Assembly: GCF_018070025.1 (NCBI RefSeq) | Contig: NZ_JAGPYQ010000001.1 | Coordinates: 8,060,001 to 8,124,000 of the forward strand | DNA length: 64,000 nucleotides | Source of the DNA: Streptomyces liliiviolaceus | Lineage (GTDB): Bacteria > Actinomycetota > Actinomycetes > Streptomycetales > Streptomycetaceae | Reading direction: 5' to 3' | In this document: one piece after another, positions 35,565 to 48,678 of the stretch | Layout of the letters: each line of letters starts with the position of its first letter | Position numbering within the stretch: the stretch's first letter is position 1 | Translations under genes and position numbers: made by a program | The notes under the pieces: model-generated | The model's database searches: none | Seen by the model: only the letters and a program-made list of their open reading frames with translations | What the model was told of the DNA's origin: nothing

Positions 35565-37863
35565 CCTGCTGTCGCTCCTTCACGAGTACCGCCACGGGTA
35601 CGTCCGCCGGCGCGTCCACCGCGCCCGCCGCACCCATCGCATCCACGAGCGCGTCGCCGCGCGCCCCGGGGATCGTCGCACGGCGGCCCGGACCGGCGGT
35701 ACGGATTTCCGGCGGCTCGATACTGAGCCGCGGCAGGCGCCGGTCGAGCCAGCCGGGCAGCCACCAGTTGGCGCCGCCGAGCAGGTGCATGAGGGCGGGC
35801 ACCAGGAGCGTACGCAGCACGAACGCGTCGAGGGCGACGGCCGCGGCCAGCCCGACGCCGAACATCGAGATCACACGGTCGCCGCTGAGCACGAAGGCCA
35901 GGAAGACCGAGATCATGATCACGGCGGCGGAGTTGATCACCCGGCCGGTCTCCGCGAGGCCCACCCGGACGGCCCGGCGGTTGTCACCGGTCTCCAGCCA
36001 CTCCTCGTACATCCTGCCGACCAGGAACACCTGGTAGTCCATGGAGAGCCCGAAGAGCACGGAGACCATGATCACGGGCAGGAAGGGTTCGATCGGACCG
36101 GCCCGGCCGAGGCCCAGCAGTTCGCTCCCCCAGCCCCACTGGAAGATCGCGACGACGACCCCGAAGGAGGCGGCGACGGCGGCGACGTTCATCGCGGCGG
36201 CCTTCAGCGGGATGCCGACGGACCGGAAGGCGAGCAGCAGCAGGAGGCAGCCCAGACCGATCACCACGCCCACGAAGAGCGGCAGTTTGCCGACGATGAC
36301 GTCCGCGAAGTCGTCGTATCCGGCGGTGATGCCGCCGACCTGGAGGTCGAGCGTGGTGCCGGTCCCGGCCCGCGGCAGTACGTCCGTACGGAGGTGCTCG
36401 ACGAGTTCGCTGGTCTGCCGGGACTGCGGTGAGGACTCGGGTACGACGGTGAGGTAGGCGGTGTCCCCGTCGCCGTCGAACGTCACCGGGGTCACGTCCC
36501 GGACGCCCGCGGTCGCCCGGAGCGTGGCGTCGAGGTTGTCGAGGGCGAGCCGGTCCTGGGCGCCGGTGACGGGCGTGACGAGGGTCAGCGGCCCGTTCAT
36601 GCCCGGTCCGAAGCCCTCCGCGATCAGGTCGTACGCCTGTCGCGTGGTGGCCGTCGACGGGTTGTTGCCCTGGTCGGAGGTGCCCAGGTGCAGCGAGAAC
36701 ATCGGCACCGCGAGCAGCGCCATGACGGCGAGGGCGGCGCCGCCGAGGATCTTGGGGTGCCGTTCGACGAAGGCGGACCAGCGGGCGGCGAGTCCGGTGG
36801 GGACCTCGGGTTCGGGTCCGTGCTCGGCCAGCCGGCGGCGTTCGCGGCGGCTGAGCGCGCGCATGCCGATGAAGGAGAGCAGCGCGGGCAGCAGGGTGAC
36901 GGAGGCCGCGACCGTGAGGACCACGGTGAGTGAGGCGGCGATCGCGACGCCGTTCAGGAAGCCGAGCCGCAGGATGAGCATGCCCAGCAGGGCGATGCAG
37001 ACGGTGGCGCCCGCGAAGACGACCGCGCGCCCGGTGGTGGCCACCGCGTTGCGGGCGGCCTCCTCGACGGGAAGGCCGCGCTTGAGACCGCGGCGGTGCC
37101 TGGTCACGATGAACAGCGCGTAGTCGATGCCGACGCCCAGCCCGATCAGCAGCCCGAGCATGGGCGCGAAGTCGGCGACGGTCATCACATGCCCGAGCAG
37201 CACGATTCCCGCGTACGCGGTGCCGACGCTCACCAGGGCCGTCGCGATGGGCAGGGCCGAGGCGGCGAGGGAGCCGAAGGCGAGGAAGAGGACCACGGCG
37301 GCGACGGCCACGCCGACGATCTCGGCGAGGTGTCCGCCGGAGGACTCGGTGAGGGCGACGGCCTGGCCGCCCAGCTCGACCTGGAGCCCGTCGGTTCCGG
37401 CCGCCTTCGCGGCGGCGACGACGGCCGCGGCCTCGCCCCGGTCGATGTCCTCGGCCGGCTCGTCGAAGATCACTGTGGCGTAGGCGGTACGCCCGTCGCC
37501 GCTGATCTGCCCGGAACCGGGCCCCTCGCCGCCGGAACCCTCGTAGGGGCTGACGACCGCGGCCACCCCCGGCAGGGCGGCGATCCGGTCGAGGGTGAGG
37601 GTCATGGTCTGTTCGACGTCGGCGGCGCGGACCGTACCCGGGGTGGAGTGCCAGACGACGGTGTCGCCGTCGCCGCCGAGGCCGGGGAAGTTCTCCTGGA
37701 GCAGTTCGGCGGCCCGTCCCGACTCGGTGCCCGGCACCTGGTAGTCGTTCGAGTACGCGGATCCGGCGACGAGCGCGGCGGTGGCGGTTCCGCCGAGGGC
37801 GGTGAGCCAGAGCAGTAGGGCGACGAGACGGTGCTGCACACACCAACGTGCGAGGGCTGCCAC
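35542..37863 (-). CDS. MMPL/RND-family transporter
   Basis: 773 residues. Two repeats of the RND fold, each with a hydrophobic N-terminal helix and a large extracytoplasmic domain. The family's charged motifs are present: GLGVGIDYALFIVTRHRRGL in the first half and GLSMDYQVFLVGRMYEEWLE in the second. Such proteins export lipids, antibiotics or polyketides in actinobacteria (MmpL3- and ActII-3-like). GTG at 37861-37863 with GGGAG 7 bp upstream. A possible operator lies 53-71 bp upstream of the start. Substrate unknown. Confidence 0.9.
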   Translation of the reverse strand: MAALARWCVQHRLVALLLWLTALGGTATAALVAGSAYSNDYQVPGTESGRAAELLQENFPGLGGDGDTVVWHSTPGTVRAADVEQTMTLTLDRIAALPGVAAVVSPYEGSGGEGPGSGQISGDGRTAYATVIFDEPAEDIDRGEAAAVVAAAKAAGTDGLQVELGGQAVALTESSGGHLAEIVGVAVAAVVLFLAFGSLAASALPIATALVSVGTAYAGIVLLGHVMTVADFAPMLGLLIGLGVGIDYALFIVTRHRRGLKRGLPVEEAARNAVATTGRAVVFAGATVCIALLGMLILRLGFLNGVAIAASLTVVLTVAASVTLLPALLSFIGMRALSRRERRRLAEHGPEPEVPTGLAARWSAFVERHPKILGGAALAVMALLAVPMFSLHLGTSDQGNNPSTATTRQAYDLIAEGFGPGMNGPLTLVTPVTGAQDRLALDNLDATLRATAGVRDVTPVTFDGDGDTAYLTVVPESSPQSRQTSELVEHLRTDVLPRAGTGTTLDLQVGGITAGYDDFADVIVGKLPLFVGVVIGLGCLLLLLAFRSVGIPLKAAAMNVAAVAASFGVVVAIFQWGWGSELLGLGRAGPIEPFLPVIMVSVLFGLSMDYQVFLVGRMYEEWLETGDNRRAVRVGLAETGRVINSAAVIMISVFLAFVLSGDRVISMFGVGLAAAVALDAFVLRTLLVPALMHLLGGANWWLPGWLDRRLPRLSIEPPEIRTAGPGRRATIPGARGDALVDAMGAAGAVDAPADVPVAVLVKERQQDVRDIPG

Positions 37864-37915
37864 GGACGAGCTCCCTGGGGGATTTGTGGATCTTTATCGG
37901 GAACTGCCCGCAAAG

Positions 37916-37934
37916 AACGCATGACCGATGCGTT
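37916..37934. promoter_or_regulatory. Perfect inverted repeat, probable repressor site of the MMPL gene
   Basis: AACGCAT (37916-37922), GACCG, ATGCGTT (37928-37934): exact 7-bp arms with a 5-bp spacer, 53 bp upstream of the MMPL start codon, where the core promoter would lie. It resembles a TetR or MarR operator. No such regulator is adjacent on either side. Confidence 0.5.
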
Positions 37935-38092
37935 GTCACTCTTCCAGCCCAAAGTGATCGTTGGCCTCATTCATGGGCTTACTCACATGAGTGCGAGACA
38001 GTTCACACGACAATCCGCTGAACTATGTCGCCCCTCAGCACACGCTCGTTGCCTTCAGAGGCACAGGGAACGGCGCGAGCCTGTTGCCTCTA

Positions 38093-38156
38093 GGGGCGCG
38101 GGGAACTGCGCAGTCTTTTCGGGGGCGCAGCCCCCAAGGGGCGCGGGGAACTGCGC
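38093..38156. repeat. Two direct copies of a dispersed 19-mer repeat with an intervening hairpin
   Basis: GGGGCGCGGGGAACTGCGC occurs at 38093-38111 and 38138-38156, separated by a GGGGGC-GCA-GCCCCC hairpin (38121-38135). The same 19-mer forms both arms of the palindrome at 17513-17584. Likely a Streptomyces intergenic repeat; function unknown. Confidence 0.8.
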
Positions 38157-38237
38157 GACCAGCCACGACGCACCCGCACCCGCACCCGTCAACGCACCGC
38201 CCCGCCCCGCACCCAAGGCCCCGGCCGGCGGAACGCC

Positions 38238-38271
38238 GAAGGGCGCCGCACCCCCAGGTGCAACGCCCTTC
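38238..38271 (-). terminator. Nested hairpin downstream of gatB
   Basis: GAAGGGCG (38238-38245) pairs with CGCCCTTC (38264-38271), and inside lies GCACC-CCCA-GGTGC. It is 20 bp beyond the gatB stop on its strand, so it probably terminates the gat operon. Confidence 0.6.
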
Positions 38272-38291
38272 CGCACAGAACAGCCCGAGGG

Positions 38292-39803
38292 CTAGCCCTC
38301 GACACCAAGCTTCTCAAGGATCAGCTCCTTGACCCGCGCCGCGTCAGCCTGCCCCCGCGTGGCCTTCATGACGGCCCCCACCAGCGCACCGACAGCAGCC
38401 ACCTTGCCGCCACGAATCTTGTCGGCGACACCGGGGTTCCCGGCAATGGCCTCATCGACGGCAGCCGTCAGCGCACCCTCGTCCGAGACGACCTTCAGAC
38501 CGCGCTTCTCGACGACCTCGTCCGGCGTGCCCTCACCCTTGACGACCCCGTCGATGACCTGCCGGGCCAGCTTGTCGTTGAGGGACCCCTCGACGACCAG
38601 CGCGGCCACCCGGGCGACCTGCTCGGGCGTGATGGCCAGAGAGTCCAGGGCCACCCCGGACTCGTTGGCCGCACGCGCCAGCTCACCCATCCACCACTTG
38701 CGAGCGGAGGCCGCGTCGGCACCCGCCGCGATCGTGGCGACGATGAGGTCGATGGCCCCGGCGTTGAGCATCGACTGCATGTCGTGGGCGTTGACGCCCC
38801 ACTCCTCGCGCAGCCGGTTGCGGCGGGCCAGCGGCTGCTCGGGCAGCCCCGCGCGCAGCTCCTCGACCCACTCGCGGGACGGCGCGACCGGCACGAGGTC
38901 GGGCTCCGGGAAGTACCGGTAGTCCTCGGCCTCCTCCTTCACACGCCCCGAGGTCGTCGACCCCGTGTCCTCGTGGAAGTGGCGGGTCTCCTGGATGATC
39001 GTGCCGCCGTCGTTGAGCACGGCGGCGTGCCGCTGGATCTCGAAGCGGGCCGCACGCTCCACGGACCGCAGCGAGTTGACGTTCTTCGTCTCGCTGCGCG
39101 TACCGAACTTCTCCCGGCCGTGCGGGCGCAGCGACAGGTTCACGTCGCACCGCATCTGGCCCTGCTCCATGCGCGCTTCCGAGACGCCGAGCGCCTTGAT
39201 CAGCTCGCGCAGCTCGGCGACGTACGCCTTGGCGACCTCGGGGGCCCGCTCGCCCGCGCCCTCGATCGGCTTGGTGACGATCTCGATGAGCGGGATGCCG
39301 GCGCGGTTGTAGTCGAGCAGCGAGTGCGAGGCGCCGTGGATACGGCCCGTCGCGCCGCCGACGTGCAGCGACTTGCCGGTGTCCTCCTCCATGTGGGCGC
39401 GCTCGATCTCCACGCGGAAGATCTCGCCGTCGTCCAGCTGGACGTCGAGGTAGCCGTTGAAGGCGATCGGCTCGTCGTACTGGGAGGTCTGGAAGTTCTT
39501 CGGCATGTCCGGATAGAAGTAGTTCTTCCGGGCGAAGCGGCACCATTCGGCGATCTCGCAGTGCAGCGCGAGGCCGATCTTGATCGCGGACTCGACGCCG
39601 ATCGCGTTGACGACCGGCAGCGCGCCGGGCATGCCCAGACAGGTCGGGCAGGCCTGCGAGTTGGGCTCGGCGCCCAGCTCGGTGGAGCAGCCGCAGAACA
39701 TCTTGGTCTTGGTGCCGAGTTCGACATGGACTTCGAGGCCCATGACGGGGTCGTACGACGCCAGCGCGTCCTCGTACGACACCAGGTCAGTCGTGGCAGT
39801 CAC
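38292..39803 (-). CDS. gatB: Asp-tRNA(Asn)/Glu-tRNA(Gln) amidotransferase subunit B
   Basis: 503 residues. GatB is the kinase/tRNA-binding subunit that activates Glu-tRNA(Gln) or Asp-tRNA(Asn) for amidation. Family motifs are clear: [60 protein letters not shown], and the C-terminal YqeY-like tail ([20 protein letters not shown]). The four Cys of CGCST and ACPTC may bind zinc. GTG at 39801-39803 with a GAGAGGGAAAG purine stretch upstream. Last gene of gatC-gatA-(80 aa)-gatB. Confidence 0.97.
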   Translation of the reverse strand: MTATTDLVSYEDALASYDPVMGLEVHVELGTKTKMFCGCSTELGAEPNSQACPTCLGMPGALPVVNAIGVESAIKIGLALHCEIAEWCRFARKNYFYPDMPKNFQTSQYDEPIAFNGYLDVQLDDGEIFRVEIERAHMEEDTGKSLHVGGATGRIHGASHSLLDYNRAGIPLIEIVTKPIEGAGERAPEVAKAYVAELRELIKALGVSEARMEQGQMRCDVNLSLRPHGREKFGTRSETKNVNSLRSVERAARFEIQRHAAVLNDGGTIIQETRHFHEDTGSTTSGRVKEEAEDYRYFPEPDLVPVAPSREWVEELRAGLPEQPLARRNRLREEWGVNAHDMQSMLNAGAIDLIVATIAAGADAASARKWWMGELARAANESGVALDSLAITPEQVARVAALVVEGSLNDKLARQVIDGVVKGEGTPDEVVEKRGLKVVSDEGALTAAVDEAIAGNPGVADKIRGGKVAAVGALVGAVMKATRGQADAARVKELILEKLGVEG

Positions 39804-39819
39804 GGTGAAACTTTCCCTC

Positions 39820-40062
39820 TCAGCCCAGCAGGACGTCGTCGTCGCCCAGGCGCTTGAGCTCCCGGTAGAGGATGGCGAGGCCGGTGACGATGGCGGCGGC
39901 GGACACGGTCGCGTCGATCAGCCTCAGCGTGTCCCCGTCGCTGCGGGCCAGCTTGATCTGCTTGGCGACGCTGATCGCGCCGAACGCGGTACTGCCGAGC
40001 GACACGTACAGCCCGGTCTTCGACTTCTTGAAGTTCTTTGCCTTCTTGGCCATGGCGGTCAC
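39820..40062 (-). CDS. Small membrane-associated protein between gatA and gatB
   Basis: 80 residues. The start is GTG at 40060-40062; this codon overlaps the gatA stop (GTGA), with AGGAGG 10 bp upstream. It has a basic N-terminus ([20 protein letters not shown]) and two hydrophobic stretches, [16 protein letters not shown] and [19 protein letters not shown], so it is likely a small membrane protein. It is cotranscribed with gatA and gatB. Its place inside the amidotransferase operon is notable, but no function can be assigned. Compare 'SCO5500' in the S. coelicolor gene order, from memory only. Confidence 0.8.
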   Translation of the reverse strand: MTAMAKKAKNFKKSKTGLYVSLGSTAFGAISVAKQIKLARSDGDTLRLIDATVSAAAIVTGLAILYRELKRLGDDDVLLG

Positions 40063-41564
40063 AGCGACGGAGCCTCCTCGATCAACGGGTGGCCCCAGCG
40101 TTCCACGAACGCGGCCTCGACGGCGGCTCCCACCTTGTACAGGCGGTCGTCCTTGAGGGCCGGCGCGATGATCTGGAGGCCGACGGGCAGATTGTCCTCG
40201 GGTGCGAGGCCGCAGGGCAGCGACATCGCGGCGTTGCCCGCGAGGTTGGTCGGGATGGTGCACAGGTCCGCGAGGTACATCGCCATCGGGTCGTCGGCGC
40301 GCTCGCCGATCGGGAAGGCGGTGGTCGGCGTCGTCGGCGAGACGATCACGTCGACCTGCTCGAACGCCTTCTCGAAGTCCCGCGTGATGAGCGTACGGAC
40401 CTTCTGGGCACTGCCGTAGTACGCGTCGTAGTAGCCGGAGCTGAGCGCGTACGTGCCGAGCATGATGCGGCGCTTGACCTCGTCGCCGAAGCCCGCCTCG
40501 CGGGTGAGGGCGGTGACCTCCTCGGCGGAGCGCGTGCCGTCGTCACCGATGCGCAGGCCGTAGCGCAGGCCGTCGAACCGGGCGAGGTTGCTCGAACACT
40601 CGGACGGCGCGATCAGGTAGTACGCCGACAGGGCCAGGTCGAAGGACGGGCAGTCCAGTTCGACGATCTCGGCGCCCAGTTCCTTCAGGAGCGCGACCGA
40701 CTCGTCGAAGCGCTGCACGACACCGGCCTGGTAGCCCTCGCCGCGGAACTGCTTGACGACGCCGACGCGCATGCCGTCCACGCTGCCGTTGCGGGCGGCC
40801 TCGACGACGGCCGGGACCGGCTCGTCGACGGAGGTCGAGTCCATCGGGTCGTGTCCGGCGATGACCTCGTGCAGCAGGGCCGCGTCGAGCACGGTACGGG
40901 CGCAGGGCCCGCCCTGGTCGAGGGAGGACGAGAACGCCACCATGCCGTACCGGGACACCCCGCCGTACGTCGGCTTCACGCCGACCGTGCCGGTGACGGC
41001 GGCGGGCTGGCGGATGGAGCCGCCGGTGTCCGTGCCGATCGCAAGGGGCGCCTGGTAGGAGGCGAGGGCCGCGGACGAACCGCCGCCGGAGCCGCCGGGG
41101 ATGCGGGACAGGTCCCAGGGGTTGCCGGTCGGCCCGTACGCGCTGTTCTCGGTGGAGGACCCCATGGCGAACTCGTCCATGTTGGTCTTGCCGAGGATGA
41201 CGACGTCGGCCGCCTTGAGCCGCGCGGTGACCGTGGCGTCGTAGGGCGGGATCCAGCCTTCGAGCATCTTGGACCCGACGGTGGTCGGGATGCCCTTGGT
41301 GGTGAAGATGTCCTTGAGCGCGAGGGGTACGCCGGCCAGCGGGCCGAGCTTCTCGCCCCGCGCCCGCTTCTCGTCGACCGCGCGGGCCTGGGCGAGCGCC
41401 CCTTCCCGGTCGACGTGCAGGAAGGCGTGCACCTTCTCGTCGACGGCGCCGATGCGCGCGAGGTGCGCCTCGGTGACCTCGACGGCGGTCAGCTCGCCGG
41501 AGGCGATCGCGGCGGCGATCTCGGCGGCGGTGAGCTTGATGATGTTGACGTTGCTGTCCGTCAT
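40059..41564 (-). CDS. gatA: Asp-tRNA(Asn)/Glu-tRNA(Gln) amidotransferase subunit A
   Basis: 501 residues. Amidase-signature enzyme that releases ammonia from glutamine for GatB. The Ser-cisSer-Lys triad is visible: Lys in [12 protein letters not shown], the glycine/serine-rich signature [20 protein letters not shown] and the catalytic Ser in [16 protein letters not shown] at 41562-41564, 5 bp after gatC. Confidence 0.97.
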   Translation of the reverse strand: MTDSNVNIIKLTAAEIAAAIASGELTAVEVTEAHLARIGAVDEKVHAFLHVDREGALAQARAVDEKRARGEKLGPLAGVPLALKDIFTTKGIPTTVGSKMLEGWIPPYDATVTARLKAADVVILGKTNMDEFAMGSSTENSAYGPTGNPWDLSRIPGGSGGGSSAALASYQAPLAIGTDTGGSIRQPAAVTGTVGVKPTYGGVSRYGMVAFSSSLDQGGPCARTVLDAALLHEVIAGHDPMDSTSVDEPVPAVVEAARNGSVDGMRVGVVKQFRGEGYQAGVVQRFDESVALLKELGAEIVELDCPSFDLALSAYYLIAPSECSSNLARFDGLRYGLRIGDDGTRSAEEVTALTREAGFGDEVKRRIMLGTYALSSGYYDAYYGSAQKVRTLITRDFEKAFEQVDVIVSPTTPTTAFPIGERADDPMAMYLADLCTIPTNLAGNAAMSLPCGLAPEDNLPVGLQIIAPALKDDRLYKVGAAVEAAFVERWGHPLIEEAPSL

Positions 41565-41569
41565 GGTGA

Positions 41570-41866
41570 TTAGTCCTCCCCCAGGATCTGCGGCACCTTG
41601 AAACGCTGCTGCTCCTGGGCCGGGGCGCCGGAGAGCGCCTGCTCGGGGGTGAGCGACGGACGGACCTCGTCCGCGCGCATGACGTTCGTCAGCGGCAGCG
41701 GGTGGGAGGTCGGCGGTACGTCTTGGTCGGCGACCTCGCTGACGCGGGCGACCGCGCCGATGATGTCGTCGAGCTGGCCGGCGAAGTGGTCGAGCTCTTC
41801 GCCCTTCAGCTCCAGACGCGCCAGCCGGGCGAGGTGGGCGACCTCCTCGCGCGTGATGCCAGGCAT
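41570..41866 (-). CDS. gatC: Asp-tRNA(Asn)/Glu-tRNA(Gln) amidotransferase subunit C
   Basis: 98 residues. It wraps GatA and GatB and stabilises the complex. Typical N-terminus [20 protein letters not shown] and the C-terminal [24 protein letters not shown] segment (here [11 protein letters not shown]). ATG 41864-41866 with GAGGAT about 6 bp upstream. First gene of the gat operon. Confidence 0.95.
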   Translation of the reverse strand: MPGITREEVAHLARLARLELKGEELDHFAGQLDDIIGAVARVSEVADQDVPPTSHPLPLTNVMRADEVRPSLTPEQALSGAPAQEQQRFKVPQILGED

Positions 41867-42035
41867 GCAGCGATCCTCAGGGGTGAGTGCGTGTGGTGAG
41901 CCCCAATCCTATGGGGCACGACGAGATCCCCGTACATCGGTTTCTCCCGGCGCCCGGGCGGGCGGGAACGGACGGCCGCCGACGACGCGAAACCCCCACG
42001 GGAAACGCCCACCCGTCGAGATGCCCGCCACGGAC

Positions 42036-42050
42036 GGGCGGGCGGGCGGG
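42036..42050 (+). other. Perfect G-quadruplex motif
   Basis: GGGCGGGCGGGCGGG: four G3 runs with 1-nt loops on the plus strand, 10 bp beyond the stop codon of the GGDEF-EAL gene at 42060, in the 193-bp gap before gatC. Very short loops favour a stable quadruplex on the template strand of the leftward gat and GGDEF-EAL transcripts. Confidence 0.6.
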
Positions 42051-42059
42051 AAAAGATCT

Positions 42060-44384
42060 CTACTCGTCCGAGCCGGCCGCGGGCGACGCCGCAGGCAACG
42101 CGGCGGCAGGCCGCTGCCACCCCCGCGACCCCCGCGCCAGCAACCACGCCGTGGCCTCCTCCGGAGGCATCGCCGCGGCCACGAGCCACCCCTGCACCGC
42201 GTCGCACCCGAGGTCCCGCAACCGCTCCCACGTCTCGTCGTCCTCGACGCCCTCCGCGACGACGAGCAGCCCGAGCGAATGCGCGAGGTCCACCGTGCAG
42301 CGCACGATCTCCGCGTCCTCCGTGTCCACCGCGAGCCGCGCCACGAACGAGCGGTCGATCTTCAGCTCGCTCACCGGCAGCCGCCGCAGATGCACCAGCG
42401 ACGAGTACCCGGTCCCGAAGTCGTCGAGGGACATCTTCACGCCGTGCGCGGTCAGCGCGGCGAGGGTGTCCGCGGCCCGCTGCGGGTCCTCCAGCAGGAC
42501 GTGTTCGGTGATCTCCAGCTGCAGCGCCCCCGCGGGGACGCCGTGCCGGGCGAGCCGCGCGGCCACCGATCCCGCGAAGCCGGGGGTGTGCACGTCCCGG
42601 GGCGACACGTTCACGGCGACCGGCACCCGAAGCCCCTGGGCACGCCAGCGCGCCACCTGCGCGAGCGCCGCCTCCAGGACGTACTCGGTCAGGTGCGGCA
42701 TCAGTCCGGACGACTCGGCGATGGCTATGAACTCGTCCGGCGGCACCTTCCCGCGCTCGGGATGCACCCATCGTACGAGCGCCTCAAGTCCCGCGACCTG
42801 CCCGTCGAAGCGCACCTTCGGCTGGTAGTGCAGCTGGACGTCCCCCGCGTCGAGCGCCCGCCGCAGATCGCCCAGCAGTCCGAGCCGGTCGGGGGTGTTG
42901 GAGTCGCGCTTGGACTCGTAGACCTCCACCCCCGTACGGTCCCGCTTCGCCTGGTACATCGCGACGTCCGCCCGCCGCAGCAGGCCCTCCGCGTCCAACG
43001 CGTGGTCGGGGAAGACGGCGAGCCCGGCGCTTGCCTCCAGCACGAGCGTCAGCCCGTCGAGGTCGAGCGGCGAGCCGAGCGCGGTCACGAGGCCGCGGGC
43101 GACCCGCGTCGCCGAGGTCGTCGAGTCGGCGATGGGCAGCAGTACGGCGAACTCGTCCCCGCCCAGCCGCGCGGCCTCCGCCCCGCGCGGCAGGGCGATC
43201 CGCAGCCGGTCCGCTATCTGCAACAGCAGCCGGTCGCCGGCGAGATGTCCGAGGGTGTCGTTCACGGACCGGAAGCGGTCGAGGTCGATCAGCATCAGAG
43301 CGGAACGCGCACCGATCCGTTCGGCGTCGTCGAGCGCCCGCCAGGTCCGTTCGAGCAGCCACTGCCGGTTGGGCAGACCCGTGAGGGGATCACGCAGTTG
43401 CTCCTCGGCCCGGGCCCGCGCTATCCAGAGCGTGGAGTCGAGAGCGATGAGGGGCACGGCGAAGAGCGGCAGGAGCGCGGGGAGGGCGACGGCGACCACG
43501 CAGATCAGCGGAGCGATACCGAGCAGCGCGACGGCCACGAGCCCCTGTCTGACCAGGGCCGTGCGGGCGACGGTGGGCAGTCCCGGCGTGCGGGGCGCGT
43601 GGAGGTACCAGAGCAGCGCGCGGCTCACGACGAGATACGCCCCGGCCGCCAACACCACCTGAGGCACGGTGAGAACGGTCCAGGTCTCCGGTTTCCAGGG
43701 CGTCTCGACGGACGGCACCCGGCCGAACGCGGCCAGCACCAGCGCCCCCGCGCCGATGCCGAGGATGTCCACCGCGCCGTGCAGGATGCCCTGGCGCCAG
43801 CGGTGCCGGCGGGCTATGCCGACGAGCACGACGACGGTGAGGCTGACCATTCCGGCCGGCACCCAGCCGTACAGCAGCAGGACGGCGAGGGTGAGGGCCG
43901 CTCCGGAGCCCGTGCCGCCCCACCAGCGGGAGCGGCCCAGCGCGACCAGGTGGCCGACGATGACGCCGACGAGCACGGCCAGCGCCCAGCCGGCCGAGCC
44001 GGACGGAAAGAGCGAGTGGTGGCCGGTGAAGGCGCGGTAGAACCCCGCGCCCAGCACGGCCGCGGCGGCCACGACGACCGCCGTGGGCAGCGCGGGCCAG
44101 GCCGGCTGCCGGTCGGTCTCCTGGCCGGGCAGCTGGGCCGGGGAGCCGGGGACGGCGGTGAACCGGCCCGAACCGGGTCCGTCCGTACCGGTGTGCTGTC
44201 CGGCGGCGTACCCCGGCGACCCCGGGGCCCCCGGCACGCCGGACCGCTCCGCGGGCCTGGTGACGCCGAGGCCCGCCCCGAACTCCCGGCTTCGCTCCAG
44301 CAAGGGGTGCCCCCATCGCCGCACGCCGGTCATCCAGCGTGGGCGCAGCCGTGAGTCCGGGGCGGCGCTCTCGGTCGGTTCCAT
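42060..44384 (-). CDS. Membrane GGDEF-EAL protein, probable RmdB orthologue
   Basis: 774 residues. After a 60-residue hydrophilic stretch come several membrane segments (GSAGWALAVLVGVIVGHLVA, GVIAGVVLSLVVLLLYGW-like region). Then a GGDEF domain with the signature LGGDEFAVLLP and an EAL domain with a catalytic LEALVRWVHPERG, TEYVLEAALAQ and DDFGTGYSSLVHLRRL. Both motifs appear intact, so it can be a cyclic di-GMP phosphodiesterase, as reported for RmdB (SCO5495), which is next to ligA in S. coelicolor (from memory). ATG at 44382-44384 follows GAGAGGGACGG; a GTG 12 codons upstream is also open. It affects development through c-di-GMP. Confidence 0.92.
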   Translation of the reverse strand: MEPTESAAPDSRLRPRWMTGVRRWGHPLLERSREFGAGLGVTRPAERSGVPGAPGSPGYAAGQHTGTDGPGSGRFTAVPGSPAQLPGQETDRQPAWPALPTAVVVAAAAVLGAGFYRAFTGHHSLFPSGSAGWALAVLVGVIVGHLVALGRSRWWGGTGSGAALTLAVLLLYGWVPAGMVSLTVVVLVGIARRHRWRQGILHGAVDILGIGAGALVLAAFGRVPSVETPWKPETWTVLTVPQVVLAAGAYLVVSRALLWYLHAPRTPGLPTVARTALVRQGLVAVALLGIAPLICVVAVALPALLPLFAVPLIALDSTLWIARARAEEQLRDPLTGLPNRQWLLERTWRALDDAERIGARSALMLIDLDRFRSVNDTLGHLAGDRLLLQIADRLRIALPRGAEAARLGGDEFAVLLPIADSTTSATRVARGLVTALGSPLDLDGLTLVLEASAGLAVFPDHALDAEGLLRRADVAMYQAKRDRTGVEVYESKRDSNTPDRLGLLGDLRRALDAGDVQLHYQPKVRFDGQVAGLEALVRWVHPERGKVPPDEFIAIAESSGLMPHLTEYVLEAALAQVARWRAQGLRVPVAVNVSPRDVHTPGFAGSVAARLARHGVPAGALQLEITEHVLLEDPQRAADTLAALTAHGVKMSLDDFGTGYSSLVHLRRLPVSELKIDRSFVARLAVDTEDAEIVRCTVDLAHSLGLLVVAEGVEDDETWERLRDLGCDAVQGWLVAAAMPPEEATAWLLARGSRGWQRPAAALPAASPAAGSDE

Positions 44385-44646
44385 TCCCGTCCCTCTCACG
44401 GCCGGCGGTGCCCACGCCACGCGGCCCGACGCACGATCAGTCCCTCAACGGCTCCGCGTCTGAAAAACCCTTCCCCCGACTCCTGAAGAGCAAGGGGGTG
44501 CCCCGACCGCAGCTGGGCACGGCAGGCGCAGACCTCAACAGTAGGCCGCAGAAGGCTCCTAAGGGCAGCGGTCGTCTACGGTTGCCCGAATGCGACACGG
44601 CCGCCCCTATGCATCTGGTATGCGCCGAACGGGTGGTCTTCAACCG

Positions 44647-47891
<3,245 letters not shown>

Positions 47892-47958
47892 CCGGGAAGC
47901 CTACGGAACGGGCGGGGGCCCGGGGCCCGCGGGAGGCAGGGTGAACGCCCGGGCCGGG

Positions 47959-48678
47959 TCAGCGGCCGGGGCGTACCGTCAGGTCGTTGACCTCGGCGTC
48001 CTTCGGCAGGTCGAGCGCCATGACGAGGGTCGTCGCGACGGACTCGGGGTCGATCCACTTCGACGGGTCGTACTCCTTGCCCTCCTGCTGGTGCACCTTG
48101 GCCTGCATGGCGCTCGCGGTGCGCCCCGGATAGACGGAGGTGACCCTGACCCCGTTCGCGTGCTCCTCGTGCCGCAGGGAGTCGGCGAGGGCCTTCAGAC
48201 CGTGCTTGGAGGCGGCGTACGCGGACCAGTCGGCGTAGGCGTTGAGTCCGGAACCGGAGTTCACGAAGACCACATGCCCCTGTGCGAGCCGCAGTTGGGG
48301 CAGGAAGTGGCGGGTCAGCTCGGCGGGCGAGAGCAGATTGACGTCGAGCTGACGGCGCCAGGCCTTCGGGGTGAGGTCGCCGACCCTGCCGAGGTCGATG
48401 ACGCCCGCGATGTGCAGGAGCGAGTCCACCCGGTCGGGCAGTGTCTGGTGGGAGAACGCCCAGGACAGCCGGTCCGGGTCCGCGAGGTCGCCGACGAGGG
48501 TCCGGGCGCCGGGGAACTCGGCGGCCAGTTCCTTCGCGCGGCCCGCGTCGCGCGCGTGGAGCACGAGGTCGTCCCCGCGCGCGTGGAGGCGGCGGGCGAC
48601 GGCCGCGCCGATGCCGGAGCCGGCTCCGGTGATCACATGAGTAGCCATGCCCGCCATGCTCGCAGCACGCGTGCTCAC
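47959..48678 (-). CDS. Short-chain dehydrogenase/reductase
   Basis: About 239 residues. Classical SDR fold with the dinucleotide motif HVITGAGSGIGAAVARRLHA, NAG-equivalent LLHIAGVIDLG, catalytic Ser in VFVNSGSGLNAYADW, and YxxxK in SAYAASKHGLKALADSLRHE. Substrate unknown. The start is GTG at 48676-48678, overlapping the LOG-family stop (GTGA); internal ATGs at about 48657 and 48648 are also possible. Confidence 0.85.
   Translation of the reverse strand: MSTRAASMAGMATHVITGAGSGIGAAVARRLHARGDDLVLHARDAGRAKELAAEFPGARTLVGDLADPDRLSWAFSHQTLPDRVDSLLHIAGVIDLGRVGDLTPKAWRRQLDVNLLSPAELTRHFLPQLRLAQGHVVFVNSGSGLNAYADWSAYAASKHGLKALADSLRHEEHANGVRVTSVYPGRTASAMQAKVHQQEGKEYDPSKWIDPESVATTLVMALDLPKDAEVNDLTVRPGR

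Larger units (their letters stand above)
37864..38291. other. 428-bp intergenic region upstream of the MMPL gene and downstream of gatB
   Basis: No gene is supported. From left to right it holds a perfect inverted repeat (37916-37934), a second palindrome ACTCA-CA-TGAGT (37981-37992), two copies of the 19-mer repeat also found at 17513-17584, a GGGGGC-GCA-GCCCCC hairpin (38121-38135), an arginine- and proline-rich low-complexity stretch, and the gatB terminator. Frames open on either strand here have no codon-usage support and repeat the 19-mer in translation. Confidence 0.6.

Noticed and set aside
38055..38295. Small frames with repeated GAGNCA-type sequence in the gatB-MMPL gap
   Set aside because: They read through dispersed 19-mer repeats; no ribosome site and no conserved protein.
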